From: Nitrobacter hamburgensis X14 | GTDB taxonomy: Bacteria > Pseudomonadota > Alphaproteobacteria > Rhizobiales > Xanthobacteraceae | Assembly (NCBI RefSeq): GCF_000013885.1 | Contig: NC_007964.1 | Location: forward strand, 4,078,001-4,142,000 | Reading direction: 5' to 3' | Length of the DNA: 64,000 nucleotides | Shown here: positions 54,646-62,579 of the stretch, piece after piece | Layout of the letters: each line of letters starts with the position of its first letter | How positions within the stretch are numbered: the stretch's first letter is position 1 | Program-made: the position numbers and the translations under genes | Notes under the pieces: generated by a model | What the model saw: the letters and a program-made list of their open reading frames with translations, nothing else | Databases searched by the model: none | Told to the model about the DNA's origin: nothing

Positions 54646-55731
54646 TCACTCCGCGGCGACGGCTGTTTCGCCGATACGCGGATCAAGTTTGCCGGCGCGA
54701 TAGAGCTTGGCCATTTCAGACAATGGGATCACCCTGATCTTCGCGGCATTTCCGGCAGTGCCGAACTGTTCGAAGCGCTCGCGGCAGAGGTCGCGCATCG
54801 CATCCATCGCCGGTTTTAGGAACTTGCGTGGATCGAATTCGCTTCTGTTGCTGGTCGCGATCTTCCGAAATACAGCCGTCATCGCCAGGCGGCAGTCGGT
54901 ATCGATATTGACCTTGCGGACGCCATGCTTGATGCCGCGAACGATCTCCTCGACCGGCACGCCCCAAGTCTGCGGCATCTCGCCGCCGAACTTATTGAAT
55001 TCATCCTGCAGATGTTGCGGCACCGAGGATGAGCCGTGCATCACCAGATGCGTATTCGGAAGGCGGCGGTGAATCTCCTCGACCACTTTCATGGCGAGAA
55101 TGTCGCCGTCCGGCTTGCGCGAGAACTTGTAGGCGCCGTGCGAGGTGCCCATCGCGATCGCCAGGGCGTCGACCTTGGTCGCGCGAACAAAATCGACGGC
55201 CTGATCCGGATCGGTCAGCAATTGATCGTGGCTGACCGGGCCTTCGATACCATGCCCGTCCTCCTGCTCGCCGCCGCCGTGTTCGAGCGAGCCGAGCACA
55301 CCCAGTTCGCCTTCCACCGAAGCGCCGACCCAGTGCGCCATGTCGACGACGCGGCGGGTGATATCGACGTTGTACTCGTAGTCGGCGGCGGACTTGGCGT
55401 CGGCCTTGAGCGAGCCGTCCATCATCACCGAGGTGAAGCCGTACTTGATCGCGGTGGCGCAAGTCGCTTCTTCGTTGCCGTGATCCTGATGCATGCACAG
55501 CGGAATCTGCGGATACATCTGCTCCAGCGCGTCGATCATTTTCGCCAGCATGATGTCGTTGGCGTAGGAGCGCGCGCCGCGCGAGGCCTGGAGGATGACC
55601 GGCGCGTCGACGGCGGCCGCGGCCTCCATGATGGCAAGCCCCTGCTCCATATTGTTGATATTGAACGCCGGTACGCCGTAGCCGTGCTCCGCGGCATGAT
55701 CCAGCAACTGTCTCAGTGTTATGCGCGCCAT
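54646..55731 (-). CDS. cbbA: Fructose-bisphosphate aldolase, class II
   Basis: 361 residues. Zn-binding and catalytic motifs are present: LCMHQDHGNEEATC, the GTSHGAYKF loop and VMHGSSSVPQHLQDEF. It condenses dihydroxyacetone phosphate with G3P (FBP) or erythrose-4-phosphate (SBP) in the Calvin cycle. It lies between cbbP and cbbL; many related operons have a transketolase gene (cbbT) before the aldolase, which is missing here. Confidence 0.96.
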   Translation of the reverse strand: MARITLRQLLDHAAEHGYGVPAFNINNMEQGLAIMEAAAAVDAPVILQASRGARSYANDIMLAKMIDALEQMYPQIPLCMHQDHGNEEATCATAIKYGFTSVMMDGSLKADAKSAADYEYNVDITRRVVDMAHWVGASVEGELGVLGSLEHGGGEQEDGHGIEGPVSHDQLLTDPDQAVDFVRATKVDALAIAMGTSHGAYKFSRKPDGDILAMKVVEEIHRRLPNTHLVMHGSSSVPQHLQDEFNKFGGEMPQTWGVPVEEIVRGIKHGVRKVNIDTDCRLAMTAVFRKIATSNRSEFDPRKFLKPAMDAMRDLCRERFEQFGTAGNAAKIRVIPLSEMAKLYRAGKLDPRIGETAVAAE

Positions 55732-55852
55732 GTCGGTTCCCTCCCCATTTGGCTGCCCTGATAAGACGTCGCGCTTCGCGCGATCATATTTTTGGTCACG
55801 CCCCGTTTCGACGCGGCCGAGGCTGCCGCTTGCGGAAATGCGATCAGTTCAC

Positions 55853-56725
55853 TCATGCCCGCCTCTTCCGGTCGATAAGCTGAAGGATCAGCGGCGTCAG
55901 GATCAACTGCATCGCGAGATCCATCTTGGACCCGTGAATGACAATCGAGTTCGCGCGCGACATGAAGCTGTTCGGAATCATCGACAGCAGGTACGGGAAG
56001 TCGATGCCGCGCGGGTTCTTGAGACGGATCACGACCATCGATTCGTCGGGCGTGGGTATCCACCGGGCGATGAACGGATTTGAAGTATCCACCGTCGGCA
56101 CGCGCTGGAAGTTGATGTCCGTCTCGGCGAACTGAGGACAGATATAGTTGACGTAATCCGGCATCCTCCGAAGGATGGTGTCGGTGACCGCCTCCGTGGA
56201 ATAGCCCCGCGCACTGCGATCCCGATGCAGCTTCTGGATCCATTCGAGGTTGATCACGGGAACGACGCCGATCTTGAGATCCGCGTATTGGGCAACATTC
56301 ACCTTGTCGGTCACGACCGCCCCGTGCAGACCTTCGTAAAATAACAGGTCCGAGTTCTCCGGCAGCGCCTGCCAGTCGGTGAACGTCCCGGGAGGGACAC
56401 CGTGCTTCGCGGATTCCACATCGTCGTGGACATAGTAACGCGTATTGCCGGTTCCGCTTTCGCTATAGCTCCGGAACACAGCCTCCAGTTCGTCGAACAA
56501 ATTGGTCTCGGGACTGAAGTGACTGAAATGCTTGTTGCCCCGATCCGACTCCTCGGCCATGCGCGTGCGCATGTCGGCACGGTTGTAACGGTGGAACGCG
56601 TCTCCTTCGATGTACGCAGCCACGACATTCTCGCGGCGGAAAATCTGCTCGAAAGTCCGCTTGACGGATGTCGTGCCGGCGCCCGACGAACCCGTGATTG
56701 ATATGATAGGATACTTTCTGGACAC
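55853..56725 (-). CDS. cbbP: Phosphoribulokinase
   Basis: 290 residues. The nucleotide loop reads GSSGAGTTSV, with Thr where the standard Walker A has Lys, as is normal for proteobacterial CbbP. Other family blocks are AYIEGDAFHRYNR and LFYEGLHGAV. It phosphorylates ribulose-5-phosphate to the rubisco substrate. The start codon lies 20 bases downstream of the cbbF stop. Confidence 0.97.
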   Translation of the reverse strand: MSRKYPIISITGSSGAGTTSVKRTFEQIFRRENVVAAYIEGDAFHRYNRADMRTRMAEESDRGNKHFSHFSPETNLFDELEAVFRSYSESGTGNTRYYVHDDVESAKHGVPPGTFTDWQALPENSDLLFYEGLHGAVVTDKVNVAQYADLKIGVVPVINLEWIQKLHRDRSARGYSTEAVTDTILRRMPDYVNYICPQFAETDINFQRVPTVDTSNPFIARWIPTPDESMVVIRLKNPRGIDFPYLLSMIPNSFMSRANSIVIHGSKMDLAMQLILTPLILQLIDRKRRA

Positions 56726-56745
56726 GATTGCGACAGCCCCTCAAT

Positions 56746-57783
56746 TCAAACGCGAAACAGGCCGCGATGCCCGAACAACGGTGCATTCGCTTCCAAAGCG
56801 ACGTTAGGTCCCGTGTGCATATCTTCGAGCCGCCGGACGTTCTTGATCGAACCCATGATCAGCGGAACTCGCTGATGGAGGCTGCCGGGCACGATATCGA
56901 GAATTCGTTTTCGTCCGGTGGAGGCGCCACCGCCCGCTTGCTCGATGATGAACGCCATCGGGTGCGCCTCATAGACCAGGCGCAGGCGGCCATCTTCGTA
57001 GCCATCCCGGGCGTCTCCGGGATACAGGAATATGCCGCCGCGAACGAGAATGCGGAAAGCCTCCGCGACCAGCGAGCCGATCCAACGCATGTTGAAATTC
57101 TTGCCGCTCGGCCCATCGGCTCCCATGAGGCATTCATCGATATAGGCGCGAACCGGTAAATCCCAGTGCCGCCTGTTCGAGGTGTTGATAGCGAACTCGG
57201 TTGCATCCGCCGGGATCTGCATCATCGATCCCGTGAGCTTGAACACCCTCTCGACGCGATCGAGCGTAAAGATATCGACACCCTGCCCGAGGGTGAGGAT
57301 GAGAGAGGTTTGCGGGCCGTAGACAACGAAACCAGCCGCAAGCTGCGCGCTGCCAGGTTGGGTAAAGGCGGCGCTGGCATCGGGTGGAGTGGGCATGATT
57401 GAGAAAATCGTACCCACCGATATGTTCGTGTTGATGTTCGACGAGCCGTCCAGCGGATCGAACGCAACGCTAATCGGCGCGCCCGGATTCAGAATGTCCA
57501 GTTCCGCCATTTCCTCCGAGGCAAGCACGGCGATCGGCAGAGCGCCGAGAGCGTCGCGGATGATTTGATCGGCGCGAACATCGAGATCCTTCTGAACATC
57601 CCCGTCGGTGTTGCGTCCTTGTGCCTCTCCGGTGATCCCGGCCAACGCGCCGCGGCACGTCAGATCGGAAATATCGATCGCAGCCTGCGCAAGCGCAGCT
57701 ACGGCTTTCTTCACTGCTTGGCGAAGCGGATCCGGTCCCGCTTCTCCGTCCAACCTCTCCTGCAGTGTCAGCTCTCGGCTCAT
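56746..57783 (-). CDS. cbbF: Fructose-1,6-bisphosphatase, class I (Calvin-cycle copy)
   Basis: 345 residues. The metal-binding motif DPLDGSSNINTNISVGTIFS and GGIFLYPGDAR are present, as is LVYEAHPMAFIIEQAGG near the active site. It dephosphorylates FBP, and in bacteria often SBP. First gene of the operon, divergent from cbbR with the putative CbbR sites between them. Confidence 0.96.
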   Translation of the reverse strand: MSRELTLQERLDGEAGPDPLRQAVKKAVAALAQAAIDISDLTCRGALAGITGEAQGRNTDGDVQKDLDVRADQIIRDALGALPIAVLASEEMAELDILNPGAPISVAFDPLDGSSNINTNISVGTIFSIMPTPPDASAAFTQPGSAQLAAGFVVYGPQTSLILTLGQGVDIFTLDRVERVFKLTGSMMQIPADATEFAINTSNRRHWDLPVRAYIDECLMGADGPSGKNFNMRWIGSLVAEAFRILVRGGIFLYPGDARDGYEDGRLRLVYEAHPMAFIIEQAGGGASTGRKRILDIVPGSLHQRVPLIMGSIKNVRRLEDMHTGPNVALEANAPLFGHRGLFRV

Positions 57784-57859
57784 TCAGTTGCCTCCCCTCG
57801 GCCACGATCGGCAGAATGCCGATTTGCCGTTTTCTAGAGCGTTGATGATCATTGACTCG

Positions 57860-57883
57860 TTACACGTAATAAGTACAATTTCA
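57860..57883 (-). promoter_or_regulatory. Putative CbbR operator
   Basis: On the plus strand the bases read tta-N7-taa-N8-tca, the TNA-N7/8-TNA spacing described for CbbR boxes. The first part also forms the small palindrome ttacacgtaa. It is about 80-100 bases upstream of cbbF and 32-55 upstream of cbbR, so it could control both genes. Confidence 0.55.
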
Positions 57884-57914
57884 ATATGCTTCATCGAACC
57901 AAAATTTTTCTTAT

Positions 57915-58880
57915 ATGATCTCGAATCTTCGAGACGTTACTTTTCGTCAGCTTCGCGCACTGGCGTCGGTCGCCGCCGGCGGCAGCGTAACGGCTGCCGC
58001 CAACAAGCTTCATTTGACCCAACCCGCGGTCACGCTCCAGATCCGAAACCTTCAGCAACTTTGCGGTTTGCCTTTGCTTCAGCGGACCAGCGACGGGATG
58101 ATCCTTACGCCGGCCGGACAAGAACTGTACGCTCTCTACGAACGCATTGAAGCTGCGATCGACAGTTGCGCGACATCGCTCGACATGATCGTAGGTCGAA
58201 CCGGCGGGCGCATATCGATCGGCGCGGTCAGCACCGCAAAGTATTTCGTCCCGTCTGCGATCGCCGCCTTCTCGAAGCTCCATCCGGGAACCGACATCAG
58301 CCTGACGATCGTCAACCGCCAGGAGATACGTCAGGCATTGCGCGGCTATGCGCTCGATTTCGCGATCATGGGTCACCCGCCTCCCGACATCGAACTGGAC
58401 ATCCATCTGGTCGGCGACCATCCGCATGTCGTCATCGCGCCGGCAGGACATCGGCTTGCAAACGCTTCCGAACTTGCGGCGGTCGATCTGGCGCAGGAAA
58501 CGTTCATGTCCCGCGAACCGGGTTCCGGCACCCGGTTCCTGATGGAACAGTTTTTTGAGAACAGCTATCTTGAACCCCAGATCGGCATGGAGATGGGCAG
58601 CAACGAGACCATCAAGCAAGCGGTCATCGCCGGTCTCGGGATCGCCTTCATCTCCGCGCACACGGTGGCCGTCGAACTGAAGGAGGGCCGGCTGATCACG
58701 CTCGATGTCGCCGGTCTTCCGATCGTGCGACAGTGGTTCGTTGTCCGGAGGAAAGACAAGGTCTTGCTTCCTCCGGCGCAGGAAATGCTCGACTTTCTGG
58801 TCGCCAACGGCAAGCAGTTCTTGCCGCAAACGCCGACTGGCGCCGCTTGGACCGACCCAAGGCCCGCGCCGGTTAAATGA
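57915..58880 (+). CDS. cbbR: LysR-type regulator of the cbb operon, CbbR
   Basis: 321 residues. The N-terminal helix-turn-helix (DVTFRQLRALASVAAGGSVT, AAANKLHLTQPAVTLQIRNL) and the LysR substrate domain (ISIGAVSTAKYFVPSAIAAF) are typical, and the order of blocks fits CbbR. The ATG at 57915 has no visible Shine-Dalgarno and is the only reasonable start, so the message may have a very short leader. Divergent position next to cbbF supports the function: activation of cbb genes in response to metabolites such as RuBP or NADPH. Confidence 0.93.
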   Translation: MISNLRDVTFRQLRALASVAAGGSVTAAANKLHLTQPAVTLQIRNLQQLCGLPLLQRTSDGMILTPAGQELYALYERIEAAIDSCATSLDMIVGRTGGRISIGAVSTAKYFVPSAIAAFSKLHPGTDISLTIVNRQEIRQALRGYALDFAIMGHPPPDIELDIHLVGDHPHVVIAPAGHRLANASELAAVDLAQETFMSREPGSGTRFLMEQFFENSYLEPQIGMEMGSNETIKQAVIAGLGIAFISAHTVAVELKEGRLITLDVAGLPIVRQWFVVRRKDKVLLPPAQEMLDFLVANGKQFLPQTPTGAAWTDPRPAPVK

Positions 58881-59000
58881 ATTGCTCCGGCGCCTTTTGA
58901 GCTCGTGCCGTTCGCTATCGGCCATTGATCGATGATCCCGCAAAACGCGCTCGCTCGGTCAACGCTTCCAATGCATGAACGTGATCGATTCCAATATTTT

Positions 59001-59048
59001 AGAGTGGGATGCGGGCGGAAAACCGCTACACACTCCTCATCCCGCTCT
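59001..59048. repeat. 48-bp palindromic repeat
   Basis: The arms agagtgggatg and catcccgctct pair with one G-T mismatch around gcgggcggaaaaccgct. It is distinct in sequence from the AGAGC-type repeats but resembles them in size and ends. It lies after cbbR and could act as a transcript end. Confidence 0.75.
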
Positions 59049-59121
59049 AGCATACGGCCCAGGCACGCGTGACGGGTCAATTCGTCGCGCGCTGCGTTGC
59101 GCGGCCGACGCATCGAAATTA

Positions 59122-59224
59122 TAAGTCGTTGAAATAATGGTCGGAGTGGCAGGATTCGAACCTGCGACCCCTGCGTCCCGAACGCACCGGCCGGATCTCT
59201 ACTCCCCGGATTTTCAACGACTTA
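59122..59224. repeat. 13-bp inverted repeat flanking the tRNA-Pro fragment
   Basis: Perfect inverted copies taagtcgttgaaa (59122-59134) and tttcaacgactta (59212-59224) bracket the partial tRNA. This symmetry around an attachment core suggests recombinase binding sites. Confidence 0.75.
59138..59186 (-). tRNA. tRNA-Pro (CGG) 3' half, probable attachment site
   Basis: On the minus strand the sequence from the anticodon arm to CCA is intact: loop ttcggga (anticodon CGG), gcaggttcgaatcctgc T arm, cactccg acceptor strand and CCA. The 5' half that should follow at higher coordinates is missing or wrecked (ccggggagtagag with no proper D arm). A 3' half left behind is what tyrosine-recombinase elements leave at the distal end after entering a tRNA gene. 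The geometry places the element to the right and the intact tRNA beyond the window. Confidence 0.65.
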
Positions 59225-59369
59225 AGACGACTTCAGACTACCTCGAATTTCCGAAATTCGGGCGCCAGAACTGCCCTGCGTGCAGATTGCGTGCAAAAGC
59301 CGATCATGGGCGCCGCTGCTCCCATTCGGCCGTGCATAAGCCGGCAGACCGTTTCGGCGAGGTCAGGTC

Positions 59370-59948
59370 ATGACCGCGCTGGAGCTTCGGGCGTGCCTGG
59401 ACGCGCTGCCCCCGGACATCCGGCGGGAGTTCGATGAGATCCGGGAGATCGGCCGCGGCCCATTCGGCCGCGCTCAAACCCAGCAGATCGTCGACGATCA
59501 TTTGGCCCTGCTGCTCCGGCTCCGGCGCGAGTACCACGCCACCCACGCCGACATGGTCGAGGTGCTCGGCCTTTACGGCATCACAGGACCGGACGGCGCC
59601 GCGCTGACCGCAGCCACGCTGTCGTCGGCGATCAGCCGGGCCCGCGCCCGGGCCGATGTCCGCTCCCGCGGCTCCAAGCGCCGCGCCCAGATCGCGCTCC
59701 CTGCTCGTACCGCCGCCCCCTCCTCCGTATCGAGGCTCCATCGCCGGCATGCCGATGTCGGTGATCCAAAGCCCGACCTCGTCTTTGCGAGCCAATCCGC
59801 GCCCCCGCGGACCGTCGCGCCGAACGACATCGACCTGGTGTTCGGCACGCAGGTTTCCTCTTCGGGCCATGAGGCCCCCGAAGTCCGCCGCTCCGACCAC
59901 AAGACGCGGCTGATCGATTTTCTCGCTCGCGCTTCCATGGAGGACTAG
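59370..59948 (+). CDS. TraK-like mobilisation protein (tentative)
   Basis: 192 residues, soluble. The N-terminal part (DIRREFDEIREIGRGPFGRA, MVEVLGLYGI, LTAATLSSAISRARAR) looks like a small winged-helix or ribbon-helix DNA-binding domain as seen in TraK/mobilisation accessory proteins; the C-terminal half is low-complexity. It ends directly before the start of a P-loop protein, so the two are co-transcribed. Order and overlap resemble traK-traL, but similarity is weak and the assignment is inference. Confidence 0.45.
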   Translation: MTALELRACLDALPPDIRREFDEIREIGRGPFGRAQTQQIVDDHLALLLRLRREYHATHADMVEVLGLYGITGPDGAALTAATLSSAISRARARADVRSRGSKRRAQIALPARTAAPSSVSRLHRRHADVGDPKPDLVFASQSAPPRTVAPNDIDLVFGTQVSSSGHEAPEVRRSDHKTRLIDFLARASMED

Positions 59949-60818
59949 ATGACCGACCCCATCACGATCGCCGCCCCCAAGACTTCGACCGCCGCCGTCG
60001 CCGAGTTCGTTCCCGCGTATCGCTTCCTCGAGTTCGTCTCAGTCGCCTCCCATGTCGGCAAGTCGACGCTCGCCGACTTCACGACGCAGCTGCTCGTCCA
60101 GTTCGGCATCCCGATCAAGGCGATCCGGATCGAGTCCAAAGCGGCTCGGTCGCGACAGTCGGGCGACGTCGTCCACATCGACACGGAGAATTTCGCGGCG
60201 GCGGCCCGCCTCCCCGGCGCGGAGGCGGCCGTGCTTCGGCCGGTCTTCGAGATCATCGAGGCGGCGGCTCTCGACGAGGCGCGTCCGGTGATCGTTCTCG
60301 ATTGGGGCGGCGGCCTTTCTTCGCTGCGTGCCCAGATTTACGCGGCGACGCAGTTCGACTCCCAGCTCTCGGAGCTGGGCATGCGCGGTCTCAGCGTCGT
60401 GACTACGACCTGCCTGAGCGACCGGATGGCTCAGGCGCGCGAGCTGATCGAACTGACCCGAGACATCGTACCCGGTATCGACGTGGCGCTGCTGCTCAAT
60501 CGCCGGACCGGCAACTTCGCCTTCGTGGACGGAACTGAAGAGAAGCGCGTTTTCAGGGATCTCATGAAAGCGGCGAAAGGCCTGCCTGTCATCAAAGTGC
60601 CGGCGGTCTCCGGAGAAAGCTGGCAGGCGTGCCAGGCCGCCGGTCTTACCATGCACGAGGTCATCGAGATGAAGCCGACCGTGCTCAGGCAGCGGTTCGG
60701 GAGTGAGAGCCGCTATCTGGTGACGGCCTTCCAGATGCACGTTGCGGCGTTCTGGAGGGCCGCCGAGAGCGAGATGCTGCGGGTTCTGGCGGGCGCGGAT
60801 GCGGACCCGACGAGCTAG
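59949..60818 (+). CDS. ParA/TraL-like P-loop ATPase
   Basis: 289 residues. A deviant Walker A (SVASHVGKSTLADF, where ParA/MinD proteins have KGGVGKST) and a Walker B-like hydrophobic strand ending VIVLDWGGG point to the ParA/SIMIBI superfamily, in which conjugation protein TraL belongs. ASHVGKSTL lacks the first Lys of the deviant Walker motif. It follows the TraK-like gene without a gap and overlaps the next small gene. Confidence 0.6.
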   Translation: MTDPITIAAPKTSTAAVAEFVPAYRFLEFVSVASHVGKSTLADFTTQLLVQFGIPIKAIRIESKAARSRQSGDVVHIDTENFAAAARLPGAEAAVLRPVFEIIEAAALDEARPVIVLDWGGGLSSLRAQIYAATQFDSQLSELGMRGLSVVTTTCLSDRMAQARELIELTRDIVPGIDVALLLNRRTGNFAFVDGTEEKRVFRDLMKAAKGLPVIKVPAVSGESWQACQAAGLTMHEVIEMKPTVLRQRFGSESRYLVTAFQMHVAAFWRAAESEMLRVLAGADADPTS

Positions 60819-61077
60819 ATTCCTGAAGCGTCTGGCCGCGATCGAGTCCCAGGCGCCGGCGCTGCGGCGCGGGGCCGAAGAGCGGATCCGCGGCCACTAC
60901 CGCGTCCATCGCCGGCCGCCGCACGCCGCTGTGACCTGCCTGCTTCCGCGGCGCCGCGTCTACGCGCTGATCTTCCTCTGCGAGCTCGAGCATCGGCTCG
61001 GGCTCGCACCCCTGCTTCTGCGCCTCGTCGCGCTCCGTCGTCATGCCGCGGCCGTGCGCGACCGGCTGCACTGGTAG
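60799..61077 (+). CDS. Small arginine-rich hypothetical protein
   Basis: 92 residues from the ATG at 60799, overlapping the end of the ATPase gene by 20 bases. Strongly basic with a hydrophobic stretch (VYALIFLCELEHRLGLAPLL) that might be a membrane segment. Its place in the operon corresponds to traM in traKLM clusters, but no sequence motif supports that. Confidence 0.5.
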   Translation: MRTRRARFLKRLAAIESQAPALRRGAEERIRGHYRVHRRPPHAAVTCLLPRRRVYALIFLCELEHRLGLAPLLLRLVALRRHAAAVRDRLHW

Positions 61078-61083
61078 GTGAAC

Positions 61084-62136
61084 ATGTCCGAGCCGAAAGC
61101 CACTCCCTCGCCGCCGCAATCTCTCCGCACCAAAAAGGATTATGCGCGTCGCTGCCGGCAGCTTGCAGCGGCGGCGCAACGCGAACTCGCGAAAGCGACG
61201 GGACAGCGGGCGGATACCATCGACCTGACGCCGAGCATGCTCGTCTCCTTCGTCATCGGCAAGAAGGGCGACTATCTGGCAAACTCGTGGCGTGTCGTCC
61301 GCAGCGCCGTAATCAGCACGCTGGAGCAGACCGCTGCCTTGGTCGACGAACCCGTCGCCAAGGAGATCAAGACCGCGATCGAACGGCTCAAGCAGGAGAA
61401 ACCGGCCCCCGAAGGGGAGAAGAAGCCGGTGACGTCGCGCACCAAGGACAAATCGCCGGCAGCGAATGACCTGGTGCGGATCGAGCACGCGGCGTTGGCT
61501 AGGCAGACGCAGAGCGCGATCGAGCTGGTGCGATACTTCAAAGCGAGCCTGCCGACGGGTTTGAGACCCTGCGAATGGCCTCGCGCGCGCTTCGGCGAGT
61601 CCACCCGCGACGGCTATCGCTGGATGCTCGTCGTCGAAAACGCCAAGGCCACGAACGGCCGTGCCCACGGACCGGTCCGGACCTTGCACTGGGAAGAGCT
61701 GGCGCTGGACGTCGTGGAGGATATCCTCACCTGGATCACGATCGCGCAGGACGGCGACTACGATCGCCGCCTCAACACGATCGGGCATCAACTCTGGGAA
61801 ATCACGCGGGCGCTGTGGCCTCGCCGCAAGGAATGGCCGACCCTGTACTCGGCCCGCCACGTCGCTATCGCCGGTTGGAAGGCGTTCTATGTGCGCAAAG
61901 GTCAAGGCCCTGCCGAACGGCTGGAGGCCTTGGCGGTCGTCGCCGCGCTCTCCGGGCACGGAAGCGACGACACGGCGAGCAAGCATTACGCCCGCGCCAA
62001 TGCGGCTTCCGGCAAGAGCCCGGTGCCGACGGCCGACCCCGCAGAGGTTCAGAACGTGCGACGGGTCATCAAGCTGGATTGGCTGGAAAGCCTGCGGGAG
62101 GCAAAGGCCAAGAAGGAAGCACGACCACCGGGCTAG
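61084..62136 (+). CDS. Tyrosine recombinase / integrase
   Basis: 350 residues from the ATG at 61084 (a GTG at 61078 is also possible). The catalytic domain is recognisable in order: first Arg in LPTGLRPCEW, the second box in YSARHVAIAGWK (Tyr in place of the usual His before x-x-Arg), LSGHGSDDTASKHY and the nucleophile Tyr in KHYARA. The N-terminal ~140 residues lack an obvious core-binding SAM-like domain. It follows the TraK/TraL-like genes on the same strand and probably integrates the element at the tRNA-Pro gene. Confidence 0.75.
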   Translation: MSEPKATPSPPQSLRTKKDYARRCRQLAAAAQRELAKATGQRADTIDLTPSMLVSFVIGKKGDYLANSWRVVRSAVISTLEQTAALVDEPVAKEIKTAIERLKQEKPAPEGEKKPVTSRTKDKSPAANDLVRIEHAALARQTQSAIELVRYFKASLPTGLRPCEWPRARFGESTRDGYRWMLVVENAKATNGRAHGPVRTLHWEELALDVVEDILTWITIAQDGDYDRRLNTIGHQLWEITRALWPRRKEWPTLYSARHVAIAGWKAFYVRKGQGPAERLEALAVVAALSGHGSDDTASKHYARANAASGKSPVPTADPAEVQNVRRVIKLDWLESLREAKAKKEARPPG

Positions 62137-62150
62137 TCGGCCGGCGCGTT

Positions 62151-62306
62151 TCAATTCTTCAGCGTCACGTCTTCGCCGTGCGCCTTGTTCGGATAGAGGA
62201 ATATGATGCCGTGGCGATCCTTCAGAACGTCGCGCACCGCTTCGTAGGTCCAGACCCGAAGCGGATTGTCCGCGATTCCATCAATCCTAAGAACGCGCCC
62301 CGTCAA
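62151..62306 (-). CDS. Short hypothetical protein or gene fragment
   Basis: 51 residues from a TTG at 62306; the open frame continues to 62504 but overlaps the next gene. The sequence (GRVLRIDGIADNPLRVWTYE, KDRHGIIFLYPNKAHGEDV) is protein-like and well composed, yet there is no ribosome binding site. It may be the 3' end of a longer lost gene. Confidence 0.4.
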   Translation of the reverse strand: MTGRVLRIDGIADNPLRVWTYEAVRDVLKDRHGIIFLYPNKAHGEDVTLKN

Positions 62307-62331
62307 CCGCCGGTACCTGACGGCTTCCGGA

Positions 62332-62553
62332 TCACTTCTGACCCGAGGGCGCCTGGGCTTTCGCCTTGCCAGCCTTGTTCGCTTCGTGATGGCCGACGAC
62401 GCAGCCTGCCGCGGCACCCAGCTTGCCATGTCCGGCCACATGGCCCGCGACGCCGCCGACGATGGCCCCTTTGATGCAGCCTTTGGCGTCCGCAGCGGGC
62501 GCAAGAGCGAACGAAAGCAGGGTGGCGCAAGCCGCTGTCAAAACCCATCTCAT
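62332..62553 (-). CDS. Small exported glycine-zipper-like protein
   Basis: 73 residues from the ATG at 62553 (MRWVLTAACATLLSFALAPA signal peptide, cleavage near ADA). The mature part is Gly/Ala/His-rich with two Cys (KGCIKGAIVGGVAGHVAGHG, AAGCVVGHHEA), a glycine-zipper pattern seen in small periplasmic or outer-membrane proteins of Bradyrhizobiaceae. Function unknown; divergent from the L,D-transpeptidase gene. Confidence 0.7.
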   Translation of the reverse strand: MRWVLTAACATLLSFALAPAADAKGCIKGAIVGGVAGHVAGHGKLGAAAGCVVGHHEANKAGKAKAQAPSGQK

Positions 62554-62579
62554 GTGCGATCCTGCCAACGTTTTTTCCT

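Noticed and set aside
59138..59224. Functional tRNA-Pro gene
   Set aside because: The D arm and most of the 5' half cannot be folded, and the acceptor stem has a mismatch; it reads as a gene fragment.
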